Position numbers and translations under genes: made by a program | Part shown: positions 7,567 through 15,206 of the stretch, piece by piece | How positions within the stretch are numbered: the first letter of the stretch is position 1 | Layout of the letters: every line of letters starts with the position of its first letter | Source: Streptomyces sp. TS71-3 | Lineage (GTDB): Bacteria; Actinomycetota; Actinomycetes; Streptomycetales; Streptomycetaceae | Direction of reading: 5' to 3' | NCBI RefSeq assembly: GCF_018327685.1 | Contig: NZ_BNEL01000001.1 | Span: forward strand, 1,736,001-1,800,000 | Length of the DNA: 64,000 nt | The notes under the pieces: generated by a model | What the model saw: only the letters and a program-made list of their open reading frames with translations | Databases searched by the model: none | Told to the model about the DNA's origin: nothing

Positions 7567-8063
7567 TCTCGACGGGGGCCAGCGGCAACTGAGCGAGGAC
7601 TTCGACCGGCGATGAGCCGGGACGAAGCCGCGGGGGGCTCCACGGCGTCCGCGGATGCGGATAGGGGCGCGGGGAACTGCGCAGAATCCACCACTGGCGG
7701 TGAGCCGGGATGGGACCGGCGGGAGGCTGGATGCTCTCCGCAGGAGGGGGCGCGGGGAACTGCGCGAGAAGACCCGCCGGGCGGCTGGCCGGCATGGACC
7801 GCGGGGGTCTGGACGTGCTCCGCGGATAGGGGCGCGGGGAACTGCGCAGAATCCACCACCGGTGGTGAGCCGGGATGGGACCGGCGGGAGGCTGGATGCT
7901 CTCCGCAGGAGGGTGGGGGCGCGCGGAACTGCGCAAGAACCCCCACCGGCAGGTGCCCGGAAACGAGCCCGGAAGGGGCCGGCCCCACGGAAGGCGCCGC
8001 ACGGCAAGCCACACGGCGCCCGGGCGCAACCGGGGGACCCGGCACGTAGGGGCACCCCCTACG
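7567..8063. other. Intergenic repeat cluster between convergent genes
   Basis: About 500 bases with no supported gene. It carries four copies of the GGGGCGCGGGGAACTGCGC core (near 7663, 7748, 7829 and 7916, the last as GCGCGCGGAACTGCGC). Within it is a longer direct repeat, listed separately. Open frames here are shadows of repeat sequence. Confidence 0.6.
7657..7914 (+). repeat. Two ~92-bp direct repeats 165 bp apart
   Basis: The stretch beginning GCGGATAGGGGCGCGGGG at 7657 recurs at 7822. The two copies run to about 7748 and 7913 and differ only around CTGGCGG versus CCGGTGG. Each includes one GGGGCGCGGGGAACTGCGC core and a GAGCCGGGATGGGACC segment. Near identity points to recent duplication or gene-conversion-like maintenance. 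Confidence 0.85.
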
Positions 8064-9398
8064 TCACTCCTCCACCAGCAGCTTCTCGCGCAACTGCGCC
8101 AACGTCCGAGCCAGCAGCCGCGACACATGCATCTGCGAGATGCCGACCTCCTGCGCGATCTGCGACTGCGTCATGTTCCCGAAGAACCTCAGCAGAAGGA
8201 TCCGCTTCTCCCGCGGCGGCAGATCCTCCAGCAGCGGCTTCAGCGACTCCCGGTACTCGACGCCCTCCAGCGCCTCGTCCTCCGCGCCCAGCGTGTCGGC
8301 GACGGCCGGCGACTCGTCGTCCGTGTCGGGCACGTCCAGCGACAGCGTGGAGTAGGCGTTCGCCGATTCGAGGCCCTCCAGGACCTCCTCCTCCGAGATG
8401 CTCAGCTTCTCGGCGAGCTCGTGCACCGTGGGGGAGCGGCCGTGCAGCTGGGAGAGCTCGGCGGTGGCCGTGGTCAGCGCGAGCCGCAGCTCCTGGAGCC
8501 GGCGCGGCACCCGCACCGCCCAGCCCTTGTCGCGGAAGTGCCGCTTGATCTCGCCGACGACCGTCGGCGTGGCGTAGGTGGAGAACTCCACGCCGCGGTC
8601 CGGGTCGAAGCGGTCCACGGACTTGATCAGGCCGATCGTGGCGACCTGGGTGAGGTCGTCCAGCGGCTCACCGCGGTTGCGGAAACGGCGGGCCAGGTGC
8701 TCGACCAGCGGGAGGTGCATCCGCACGAGCCGGTTGCGCAGCTCCGCGTACTCGGGCGTGCCGGCGGGCAGCGAGCGCAACTCGACGAAGAGCGCTCGGG
8801 CACCGCTCCGGTCCTGCGGGTCGTGCGGCGCGGGCCGAGTGTGCGCGGGGGGCGCCTCCGCTGCCCCCTGCGCCGGGCGCGGCTCGGCCGCGCCGGCCGC
8901 CTGTGCCGGCTGCCGGACGCTCTGCTGCTCTTCTGCTTCCCGCACCTGGTGGGTCCGCTCCGTGTCCCGCGCGGTGTCCGCGCCCTGCCGGGCGCCGCGC
9001 CCGTGCTCGCTCATCTGTCCCGCCCTCCCCCGGCTGCCTCCCCCGGCCACCTCTGGGGATGCCCCCGGAGGTGCACCGAGGTCGCCGCCTTGTCCGGCCG
9101 GTGCATCGCGCTGGTCCTTGCTGGTCGGCTCCGTCCGCCCGTCCTGCCCGGGGGCCGGCGGAGGGACGTCCTGGGGGTGTGGCCGTGCCTGCTGCTCCGG
9201 GATGCCGCTCGGCACGCCCCTCGCTCCGGTCGCTCCGGGTCCGCCGGTCCGTCCGCCGCCGGTCGCGCCGGCGCGGCTGTGGCGGCCGGCGGGCGCGTTG
9301 CGCTCGGCGGCCCCGGTGCCGTCCGCACTCCCGGCCGAGGGCCGTGTGACGTTCTTGCCGCGCCCTTCGTCCCGCACCGGCCCTTCCCCGTTCCTCAC
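8064..9398 (-). CDS. sigH: Stress-response sigma factor SigH (SigB/F family)
   Basis: An alternative RNA polymerase sigma factor of the SigB/SigF/SigG group. Region 2 shows RMHLPLVEHLARRFRNRGE, DLTQVATIGLIKSVDRFDP and GVEFSTYATPTVVGEIKRHF; region 3 covers VRVPRRLQELR onward; region 4 holds TQSQIAQEVGISQMHVSRLL. From the GTG at 9398 the product is 444 residues, with a long Pro/Ala/Gly/Arg-rich N-terminal extension of about 190 residues. An in-frame ATG at 9014 with a GGGAGGG site would give a 316-residue form of conventional size. The GTG overlaps the stop of the upstream anti-sigma gene (GTGA), so the long form should be translationally coupled. SigH of S. coelicolor is known to occur as several isoforms. 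Confidence 0.9.
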   Translation of the reverse strand: MRNGEGPVRDEGRGKNVTRPSAGSADGTGAAERNAPAGRHSRAGATGGGRTGGPGATGARGVPSGIPEQQARPHPQDVPPPAPGQDGRTEPTSKDQRDAPAGQGGDLGAPPGASPEVAGGGSRGRAGQMSEHGRGARQGADTARDTERTHQVREAEEQQSVRQPAQAAGAAEPRPAQGAAEAPPAHTRPAPHDPQDRSGARALFVELRSLPAGTPEYAELRNRLVRMHLPLVEHLARRFRNRGEPLDDLTQVATIGLIKSVDRFDPDRGVEFSTYATPTVVGEIKRHFRDKGWAVRVPRRLQELRLALTTATAELSQLHGRSPTVHELAEKLSISEEEVLEGLESANAYSTLSLDVPDTDDESPAVADTLGAEDEALEGVEYRESLKPLLEDLPPREKRILLLRFFGNMTQSQIAQEVGISQMHVSRLLARTLAQLREKLLVEE

Positions 9399-9808
9399 GC
9401 CGGCCCGGGTCCCGCGCCGCGCTGCTTGTAGAGGCTGATCGAGACGGTGTTGTCCGTCTCGACCGAGGAGTCCACCTTGCCGGCCAGGGCTGAGAGCACC
9501 GTCCATGCGAAGGTGTCGCGCTCCGGGGCGCGGCCGTCGGTGGTGGGGGCCGACACCGTCACCTCCAGGGAGTCGTCGATGAGCCGGAAGACGCAGCTCA
9601 GCACGGAGCCGGACACGGCCTGCTGCAACAGGATCGCGCAGGCCTCGTCCACGGCGATGCGCAGATCCTCGATCTCGTCGAGGGTGAAGTCCAAACGCGC
9701 CGCGAGTCCGGCCGTGGCCGTCCGCAGCACCGACAGGTAGGCACCCGCAGCGGGCAGCCGGACTTCCACGAAGTCCTGGGTCCCGGGCTCGCCTGCGATC
9801 TCGGACAC
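9395..9808 (-). CDS. prsH: Anti-sigma factor of SigH (RsbW-like kinase)
   Basis: A 137-residue HATPase_c protein of the RsbW/SpoIIAB class (also called UshX or RshA in the literature as I recall it) that binds and inhibits SigH. The N-terminal FVEVRLPAAGAYLSVLRTAT segment is followed by the ATP-binding N box EIEDLRIAVDEACAILL, and it ends with DNTVSISLYKQRG. The GTG at 9808 is preceded by GGAGG at the right distance; a GTG two codons earlier is less well placed. It forms an operon with sigH, and stop and start overlap by bases. Upstream in-frame sequence is promoter region, not coding. Confidence 0.92.
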   Translation of the reverse strand: MSEIAGEPGTQDFVEVRLPAAGAYLSVLRTATAGLAARLDFTLDEIEDLRIAVDEACAILLQQAVSGSVLSCVFRLIDDSLEVTVSAPTTDGRAPERDTFAWTVLSALAGKVDSSVETDNTVSISLYKQRGAGPGPA

Positions 9809-10070
9809 CCTCACCTCCAAGGTGGTACAAGCTCTTTCGGCCCGGGAGGCGACCCCCGGGCATCGCGAAACGTGGTTCAACCGTGACGCTATCGCGCGCC
9901 AGGATGGCCCCTCCCGGGACCCCAGCCCCTTTCTGTCACTCATAGTAAACCTACGGGTACACTCCGTGGCTAGGGGTGTGCGGGTCCCAATTGGGAAGAG
10001 CGCGCGCCGGGTTGACGTACCCACGCGCCGGGCGGTCGAACCGTGGCCGCGCGCCCCCTGAGACACGTGG

Positions 10071-10331
10071 TCATACAAGGACGTTGTCCACGAAGCACCA
10101 CCGCCAGGCTTCCCCCGGCTCGTAGCTGCGCATCAACGGGTGTCCGGTCTGCTTGAAGTGCTCCGTGCCGTGTTGCAGGGGTGACGAGTCGCAGCAGCCG
10201 ATGTGACCGCACTCCAGGCAGAGCCGCAATTGCACCGGGTGGGTGCCGGCGGCCAGGCACTCCATACAGGTTTCGCTCTGCGGCGCCGGCTCGGACTCCG
10301 GCAGCGCCGCGAGGTGCGAGCACTCTTTCAT
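10071..10331 (-). CDS. UBP-type zinc-finger protein
   Basis: An 86-residue protein consisting almost entirely of a ZnF-UBP domain, the fold that in eukaryotic deubiquitinases binds free C-terminal Gly-Gly. Visible metal ligands are the ETCMEC pair, LCLECGHIGCCDSS and the two histidines in QHGTEHFKQTGHPL, followed by the family's aromatic end WRWCFVDNVLV. Such short stand-alone proteins are common in actinobacteria, but their role is unknown. The ATG at 10331 has an upstream AGAGA purine stretch. It is divergent from the antiporter gene, with 181 bases between. Confidence 0.88.
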   Translation of the reverse strand: MKECSHLAALPESEPAPQSETCMECLAAGTHPVQLRLCLECGHIGCCDSSPLQHGTEHFKQTGHPLMRSYEPGEAWRWCFVDNVLV

Positions 10332-10512
10332 CGGTTATCTCTCCGCTTGCCCAATGGTCCTCAGAATAGCCAGGTTACGATGCCTGACCTGGGCCTGCCG
10401 CGTAGATCGGAAACCCGCGCCGAACGCGTACCGCGTGGCGCTCGGTCGTTACGGTTCGTAGGGGCGACCGGGACCATCGACGCCGCGTTGCGGAAGGAGG
10501 CGGGCGGAGCGT

Positions 10513-12108
10513 ATGAACGCGCTGCCTCTGCTGTTGCTGGTCGCGGGCGGTGCCGCCGTCGCGGGCGCGGCCCGGCGGCTGCCCGTTCCCCCGCCGCTGC
10601 TGCTGGTCGCGGCGGGACTCGCGATCTCGTACGTGCCGGGCGTGCCCAGCTACACGCTCGATCCGCACATCGTGCTCCCGCTGCTGCTGCCGCCGCTGTT
10701 GTACACGGCGGCCAGCGACAGCTCGTATCTGGACCTGCGTGCACACGTCAGACCGATCCTGCTGCTGTCGGTCGGGTACGTGCTCTTCGCGACGCTCGCG
10801 GTCGGCTGGATCGCCTACTTGATGGTGCCCGACCTGCCGCTGACCTCCGCCCTGGTGCTGGGCGCCGTCGTGGCGCCGCCGGACGCGGTGGCCGCGACGG
10901 CGATCGCCCGGCGCGTCGGACTGCCGTCCAGGATCGTCACCATCCTCCAGGGCGAGTCCCTGGTGAACGACGCGACCGCGATCACCGCCTACAAGGTGGC
11001 CGTCGCCGTGGCCGTCGGCGAGGGGGCGAGCTGGGCGAGCGGGCTGCGCGAGTTCGCGCTGGCCACGGTGGGCGGCATCGGCATCGGCCTGCTGCTGATG
11101 GTGCCGCTGCACTGGCTCCGCACCCACCTGCACGAGGCCCTGCTCCAGAACACCCTGTCGCTGCTGATCCCGTTCGTCGCCTACGGCATCGCCGAGCAGG
11201 CGGGCGGCTCCGGAGTGCTCGCCGTAGTGGTCGTCGCGCTCTACCTGGGCCACCGGTCCTGGCAGGTCGACTTCGCGACAAGGCTCCAGGAGGAGGCCGT
11301 CTGGCGGATGGTCGCCTTCATCCTGGAGACGGCCGTCTTCGCGCTCATCGGACTGCAGCTCCCCGTGGTGCTGCGCGGGCTGGGCCCGTACTCAGGCTGG
11401 ACCGCCGCGCTGTACGCGGTCGGGGTGTTCGCCGTGGTGGTCGCGGCCCGCTTCGTCTGGGTGTATCCGGCGACCTTCGTGCCGCGGCTGCTCTCGCGGC
11501 GCATCAGGGAGCGCGAGCCGAACCCCACCTGGCAGGGGCCCCTGGTGATCGGCTGGGCGGGGATGCGCGGGGTGGTGTCCATGGCGATCGCCTTCTCCGT
11601 TCCCGAGCACGTGCACGACGGCGGGCCCTTCCCGGCCCGCAACCTGGTGCTCTTCCTGACCTTCATCGCGGTCATCGGCACCCTCGTCGTGCAGGGGCTG
11701 TCGCTGCCCAAGCTCATCCGAGTGCTCAGGCTGCCCGGCCGGGACGAGCACGAGCAGACCCTCGCGGAGGCGCAGGCCCAGGCGCAGGCTTCCCAAGCGG
11801 CCGAGCGGCGGCTGGCCGACCTCCTCGCGGACGAGCGCAACGCCCTGCCGGGACCGCTCGCCGACCGGCTGCGCACGGTGCTGGAGCGCCGCCGCAACGC
11901 CGTCTGGGAGCGGCTCGGCGCCGTCAACCCCGTCACCGGCGAGACCGCCGACGACACCTACCGGCGGCTCGCCAGGAAGATGATCGAGACCGAGCGGCAG
12001 GTCTTCGTACGGCTGCGGGACGCCCGCTACATCGACGACGAGATGCTGCGGACCCTGCTGCGCAGGCTCGACCTGGAGGAGGCGGCGGCGTACCGCGAGG
12101 CGGACTGA
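10513..12108 (+). CDS. CPA1-family Na+/H+ antiporter
   Basis: A 531-residue membrane transporter that exchanges protons for sodium or potassium across the cytoplasmic membrane. About 12 hydrophobic segments fill residues 1-400. Family motifs include LPPLLYTAAS in helix 3, APPDAVAATAIARR and the ion-site helix GESLVNDATAITAYK, plus WAGMRGVVSMAIAFSVP near helix 11. A cytosolic tail of about 120 residues is rich in Glu, Arg and Gln (QAQAQASQAAERRLADLLADE) and may form a helix or coiled coil with a regulatory role. The ATG at 10513 sits behind an AAGGAGG site. No partner gene is evident. Confidence 0.93.
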   Translation: MNALPLLLLVAGGAAVAGAARRLPVPPPLLLVAAGLAISYVPGVPSYTLDPHIVLPLLLPPLLYTAASDSSYLDLRAHVRPILLLSVGYVLFATLAVGWIAYLMVPDLPLTSALVLGAVVAPPDAVAATAIARRVGLPSRIVTILQGESLVNDATAITAYKVAVAVAVGEGASWASGLREFALATVGGIGIGLLLMVPLHWLRTHLHEALLQNTLSLLIPFVAYGIAEQAGGSGVLAVVVVALYLGHRSWQVDFATRLQEEAVWRMVAFILETAVFALIGLQLPVVLRGLGPYSGWTAALYAVGVFAVVVAARFVWVYPATFVPRLLSRRIREREPNPTWQGPLVIGWAGMRGVVSMAIAFSVPEHVHDGGPFPARNLVLFLTFIAVIGTLVVQGLSLPKLIRVLRLPGRDEHEQTLAEAQAQAQASQAAERRLADLLADERNALPGPLADRLRTVLERRRNAVWERLGAVNPVTGETADDTYRRLARKMIETERQVFVRLRDARYIDDEMLRTLLRRLDLEEAAAYREAD

Positions 12109-12240
12109 GCCGGCCTGCCGGCCGCGTGTCCCGACGCTTTCGTGCCGGTGGGCCACGTGTCCCTGCCTCTTCGGCCTGCCGGCCGCATGCCCCTGCCCCG
12201 CCAGGCCGGTGACTGTCCGCGGGCCTCGGCGTGGCTTGTC

Positions 12241-12291
12241 GCTCCCCCACTGCCTTGAGGGCGTGGGAGGTACCCCCACCCCGCACCCCCT
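12241..12291 (+). repeat. GCTCCCCCACTGCC dispersed element, copy 1
   Basis: A roughly 50-base element reading GCTCCCCCACTGCCTTGAGG, then GCGTGGGAGGTACCCCCACC and a CCGC...CCCCTT end. Near-identical copies occur at 34351 and 56124. All three lie in intergenic gaps after a gene's 3' end. Confidence 0.8.
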
Positions 12292-12365
12292 TGAATGCAG
12301 GGCTGCGCCCCGATCAGGGGCGCGGCCCCGTCTTGAAGGGGCGCGGGACCGGGGCACAGCACCGT

Positions 12366-12540
12366 CTTGAAAGGGGCGCGGGGAACTGCGCGAGCAACCA
12401 CGAACCCGAGACGTCGAAGCAAACTGGCAAACCGACGGATCAAGGGGCGCGGGGAACTGCGCACGACGCCACGCGGCGGAGAGCCGAGAAACGAGGCGGG
12501 CGCACCACGGGCCAAGGGGCGCGGGGAACTGCGCGAAAGC
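12366..12540 (+). repeat. Three copies of the GGGGCGCGGGGAACTGCGC element, ~74 bp apart
   Basis: Perfect cores start near 12373, 12444 and 12517, each preceded by AAG and followed by G/A-rich variable sequence. A truncated GGGGCGCGGGACC copy precedes them near 12338. Confidence 0.85.
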
Positions 12541-12592
12541 CCCGGCGGCGGCGCGATGAAGGCGGCCGTCTGCCCCGTGACGCGGCGACCGC

Positions 12593-13510
12593 CTACCGCA
12601 GGGCCGGGCCGGGAAACGGCGTGCCGGTGATCACCGCGGCGACGGTGGTGCCGGGTGCGAAGGCCCCCTCCTCGGTGAGGGCGAGAAGCCCATAGAGCAT
12701 CTTGGCGACATAGAGACGCTCTATGTGCAGCCCGTGCGGGAGGCACCCCGCGTGCCGGGACTCGAAGTCCTCGGCGAACGCGTCGAGTTCCGGATCGGTG
12801 CGACCGTAGCCCCCGAAGTGGAAGCGCTCGTCGAGCCACCACGTGCCGCGGGGCTCGCCGAAGGCCTGCCGTTGCAGGGCGCGTATCTCGTCGCCGAGGA
12901 AGCCGCCCTTGAGTATCGGCACTCCCAGCGCCCGCTGCCCCGCGTCGAGGCCCGCCGCCAGCCCGGCCAGGGTGCCGCCGGTGCCGCAGGCGACCGCCGC
13001 CACGTCGGCGCGGCCCCGCAGCTCCTCGCCCAGCGCCGCGCAGCCCCGTACGGCGCGGGCGTTGCTGCCGCCCTCGGGGAGGACGTAGCCGTCCCCGGCG
13101 CCGGCCTCCTCAAGGAGGGCGGCCAGCACCTCGGGCTGTCTCTTGCGGCGGTATGTCGACCTGTCAATGAAATGCAGCCGCATGCCGTCGTCCGCGCACT
13201 GCCGCAGGGACGGGTTGAGCGGCCTGGCGGCCAGCTCCTGGCCGCGGACGAACCCGAGTGTGGCCACGCCCAGGAGCCGGCCGGCCGCCGCGGTGGCGCG
13301 CAGATGGTTCGAGTACGCGCCGCCGAACGTGACGAGGGTCCGGCCCTCGGCCGCCGCCAGGTTCGGCGCCAGCTTCCGCCACTTGTTGCCGACCAGGTCG
13401 GGGTGGATCAGGTCGTCCCGCTTGAGCAGGAGCCGGACGCCGTGGCGCGCGAAGCGCTCGTCGTCGACGGAGTCGAGCGGCGAGGGCAGCCGTGGACCGG
13501 GTGGTGTCAC
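12593..13510 (-). CDS. D-cysteine desulfhydrase / ACC deaminase-like PLP enzyme
   Basis: A 305-residue fold-type II PLP enzyme of the DcyD/AcdS family, which cleaves D-cysteine or 1-aminocyclopropane-1-carboxylate with release of ammonia. RHGVRLLLKRDDLIHPDLVG opens the fold, the PLP lysine is in GNKWRKL, TFGGAYSNHLRATAA is the adjacent cofactor/substrate loop, and VACGTGGTLAGL binds the phosphate. The GTG at 13510 overlaps the stop of the upstream small gene (GTGA), indicating coupled translation; longer upstream frame is that gene's shadow. Family members of this size are usually annotated as D-cysteine desulfhydrase, but the true substrate cannot be read from sequence. Confidence 0.87.
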   Translation of the reverse strand: MTPPGPRLPSPLDSVDDERFARHGVRLLLKRDDLIHPDLVGNKWRKLAPNLAAAEGRTLVTFGGAYSNHLRATAAAGRLLGVATLGFVRGQELAARPLNPSLRQCADDGMRLHFIDRSTYRRKRQPEVLAALLEEAGAGDGYVLPEGGSNARAVRGCAALGEELRGRADVAAVACGTGGTLAGLAAGLDAGQRALGVPILKGGFLGDEIRALQRQAFGEPRGTWWLDERFHFGGYGRTDPELDAFAEDFESRHAGCLPHGLHIERLYVAKMLYGLLALTEEGAFAPGTTVAAVITGTPFPGPALR

Positions 13511-13740
13511 CGGCGCAGGAAGGAGTCGCCGTTCTCCGCGATGTGGCTCTCCAGGGTCTGGAGGGCGTCCTGCGTGGCCTCGTGCGAGCCGCCGCCGCGG
13601 TGTTCCGCGTAGTAGGCCGCGCCGAGCTTCCTCAGGAGGTCGTTGCCGGCGCGCTGGGCCTGCACCTCGTCGAGTCGCTGCTTGCCCTGATTGATGCCGC
13701 GCTGCGCCTGTTCCTTCGCGCGGTCCAGGAAGCCTGCCAT
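13507..13740 (-). CDS. Small conserved streptomycete protein
   Basis: A 77-residue hydrophilic, largely helical protein. Features are an N-terminal MAGFLDRAKEQAQRGINQGK amphipathic stretch, a KLGAAYYAEHRGGGSHEAT middle and an ETLESHIAENGD-type end (here LQTLESHIAENGD). I recognise it as a conserved actinobacterial small protein without an assigned function. The ATG at 13740 follows an AGGAG site (CAGGAGAATCCG). It is the first gene of an overlapping pair with the PLP enzyme. Confidence 0.85.
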   Translation of the reverse strand: MAGFLDRAKEQAQRGINQGKQRLDEVQAQRAGNDLLRKLGAAYYAEHRGGGSHEATQDALQTLESHIAENGDSFLRR

Positions 13741-14112
13741 CGGATTCTCCTGTCGTGGTGCGGAGCATGCAGATAATTCAAGAAGCCTGCGGAGACTTGA
13801 GCGCTGCGGAACTCCCGGTGCGAGGACCGGATGGGGGCGTCGAGCTCCGCGGGGTGCGGGAGCCGACCCGAATTCCTGGAATTTCCTATCGAAGGATCGT
13901 ACGACTTTCCGTAAGGGGAACGATCGAACGTGTTACTGGGTTCCCTCGCCGTCACTCGACCGGGTGACCTCCCGGTTTCCCGTGCGGTCAGGCGGCGGAT
14001 CATCACTGCTCAAGTTGTGCGGGCCAATGGTGTGAACCGGGGGTACGGGTGCCCTGTGTGGCGCGCGGGATGCGTTTACGCGCCGGGTAACCCGCGGAAA
14101 CCGACGTCCAAT
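13741..14112. other. Original intergenic region left of the insertion sequence
   Basis: About 370 bases, less GC-rich than the surroundings, between the small gene and the IS. It should contain that gene's promoter and, before the IS arrived, part of the upstream region of the encapsulin operon. No gene is supported. Confidence 0.5.
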
Positions 14113-15095
14113 GAGGTTTTCTCAGAGAAATGATCTTCGCGAAGCGTTGTGAACCGCTCGCCTCGGGGTGGATCGGACGAACTCATCCTGGTCGTGAGCA
14201 GACGTAAAGCCCCTGGTAGGACAGGTCTCACCACAAGAACTCGTCCGACCCACCAGAGGCTTCACGTTGGTCACCTATGTTGCCACGCTCGATGTTCCGC
14301 GCCATGTCGTGGATCACCTTTCACGACTGCTGGCCGCCCACCGGCGACGGTTGGGCACTCCGCGGGGGTCGCGGGCGCTGGGTCCGTTCCGTCAGGCCGT
14401 GCTGGTGCTGCGCTGGTTCCGCGAGCAGGCGTGCGTGCACTGTCTGGCCCGCGACGCCGGGGTCTCCCAGGCCACCGGCTACCGCTACCTCCACGAAGGC
14501 ATCGACGCGCTGGCCGCCCAAGCCCCCGACTTGCACGACGTCCTGAACCGCTGCCGGCGGGAAGGAATGACGCACGTGATTTTGGACGGCACACTCATCG
14601 AGTCCGACCGTCTCGCCGGCGTCCGCGACAACGGCAACGACCTGTGGTTCAGCCAGAAGCACAAGGCGTTCGGCGGCAACGTGCAGTTCCTGTCCTCCCC
14701 GAACGGCACCCCGCTGTGGGTCTCCGATGTCGAGCCCGGCTCCACCCCCGACATCACAGCGGCCCGTATCCACGTCCTGCCCGTTCTGTACAAGGCCGCC
14801 GCCGACGGTTTGCCGACTCTTGCCGACAAGGGTTACATCGGCGCCGGAATCGGCATCCACATCCCGGTGCGCCGCCCCCAGGGTAGATCTGAGCAAGCCC
14901 TCCACACCGATACCCGAACCACGAACACCCTGATCAGAGATCTGCGCGCCCTCGGCGAACGCGCAGCCGCCGAACTCAAGGAACGCTGGCGCGCGCTCAA
15001 GAAGGTCTCGCTCAGTCCCAGCCGGATCGGCGACATCGCCCGTGCCGCACTCGTCCTCAACGGAATCTTGAAATGATCTTCGTTGAGAAAACCTC
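14113..15095 (+). mobile_element. IS5-family (ISL2-like) insertion sequence, intact
   Basis: A 983-bp element with perfect 12-bp terminal inverted repeats, GAGGTTTTCTCA at 14113-14124 and TGAGAAAACCTC at 15084-15095. It is flanked by a direct AAT at 14110-14112 and 15096-15098. A 3-bp ANT target duplication and ~0.9-1 kb size are characteristic of the ISL2 subgroup of IS5. A single intact transposase fills it. Internally, an AAATGATCTTC motif is repeated near both ends, and the 5' leader (about 14160-14255) has GGTGGATCGGACGA facing TCGTCCGACCCACC, which can fold into a long stem. Perfect ends and target duplication indicate recent insertion. Confidence 0.9.
14267..15076 (+). CDS. IS5-family transposase (DDE, HTH-Tnp4 type)
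   Basis: A 269-residue transposase. The N-terminal half has a helix-turn-helix region (VHCLARDAGVSQATGYRYLH). The DDE catalytic residues are recognisable in VILDGTLIESDR, PLWVSDVEPGSTPDI and the C-terminal AAAELKERWRALKKV. It starts with TTG at 14267 (VTYVATLDVP); homologous streptomycete transposases as I remember them begin at the same place. No frameshift or internal stop is present, so it may be active. It is oriented toward the encapsulin operon. Confidence 0.93.
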   Translation: MVTYVATLDVPRHVVDHLSRLLAAHRRRLGTPRGSRALGPFRQAVLVLRWFREQACVHCLARDAGVSQATGYRYLHEGIDALAAQAPDLHDVLNRCRREGMTHVILDGTLIESDRLAGVRDNGNDLWFSQKHKAFGGNVQFLSSPNGTPLWVSDVEPGSTPDITAARIHVLPVLYKAAADGLPTLADKGYIGAGIGIHIPVRRPQGRSEQALHTDTRTTNTLIRDLRALGERAAAELKERWRALKKVSLSPSRIGDIARAALVLNGILK

Positions 15096-15206
15096 AATGC
15101 CCGGTTCTCGGTGATCCAATCCCGCTCGTTTGTGTAATGGCTCCCGCGTACCTCGCGCTGCAAGGCTGGCCCGTGTAGATCAGTGCATGATCGGGAGGGC
15201 ATTTTT

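Larger units (their letters stand above)
12109..12592. other. Intergenic region with both dispersed repeat families
   Basis: The first part has short direct repeats of GGCCGCGTGTCCC / GGCCGCATGCCCC type. At 12241-12291 is one copy of the GCTCCCCCACTGCC element. From 12330 to 12540 are three or four copies of the GGGGCGCGGGGAACTGCGC element about 73-75 bases apart. No gene is supported. Confidence 0.6.

Noticed and set aside
9399..9863. SigH starting upstream of 9398 (long open frame)
   Set aside because: That part lies antiparallel in frame with nothing recognisable and overlaps the anti-sigma gene; it is a shadow frame.
13741..14112. Left part of the IS region as coding for an N-terminal transposase extension
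   Set aside because: The terminal repeat at 14113 bounds the element, and the transposase start fits at 14267.
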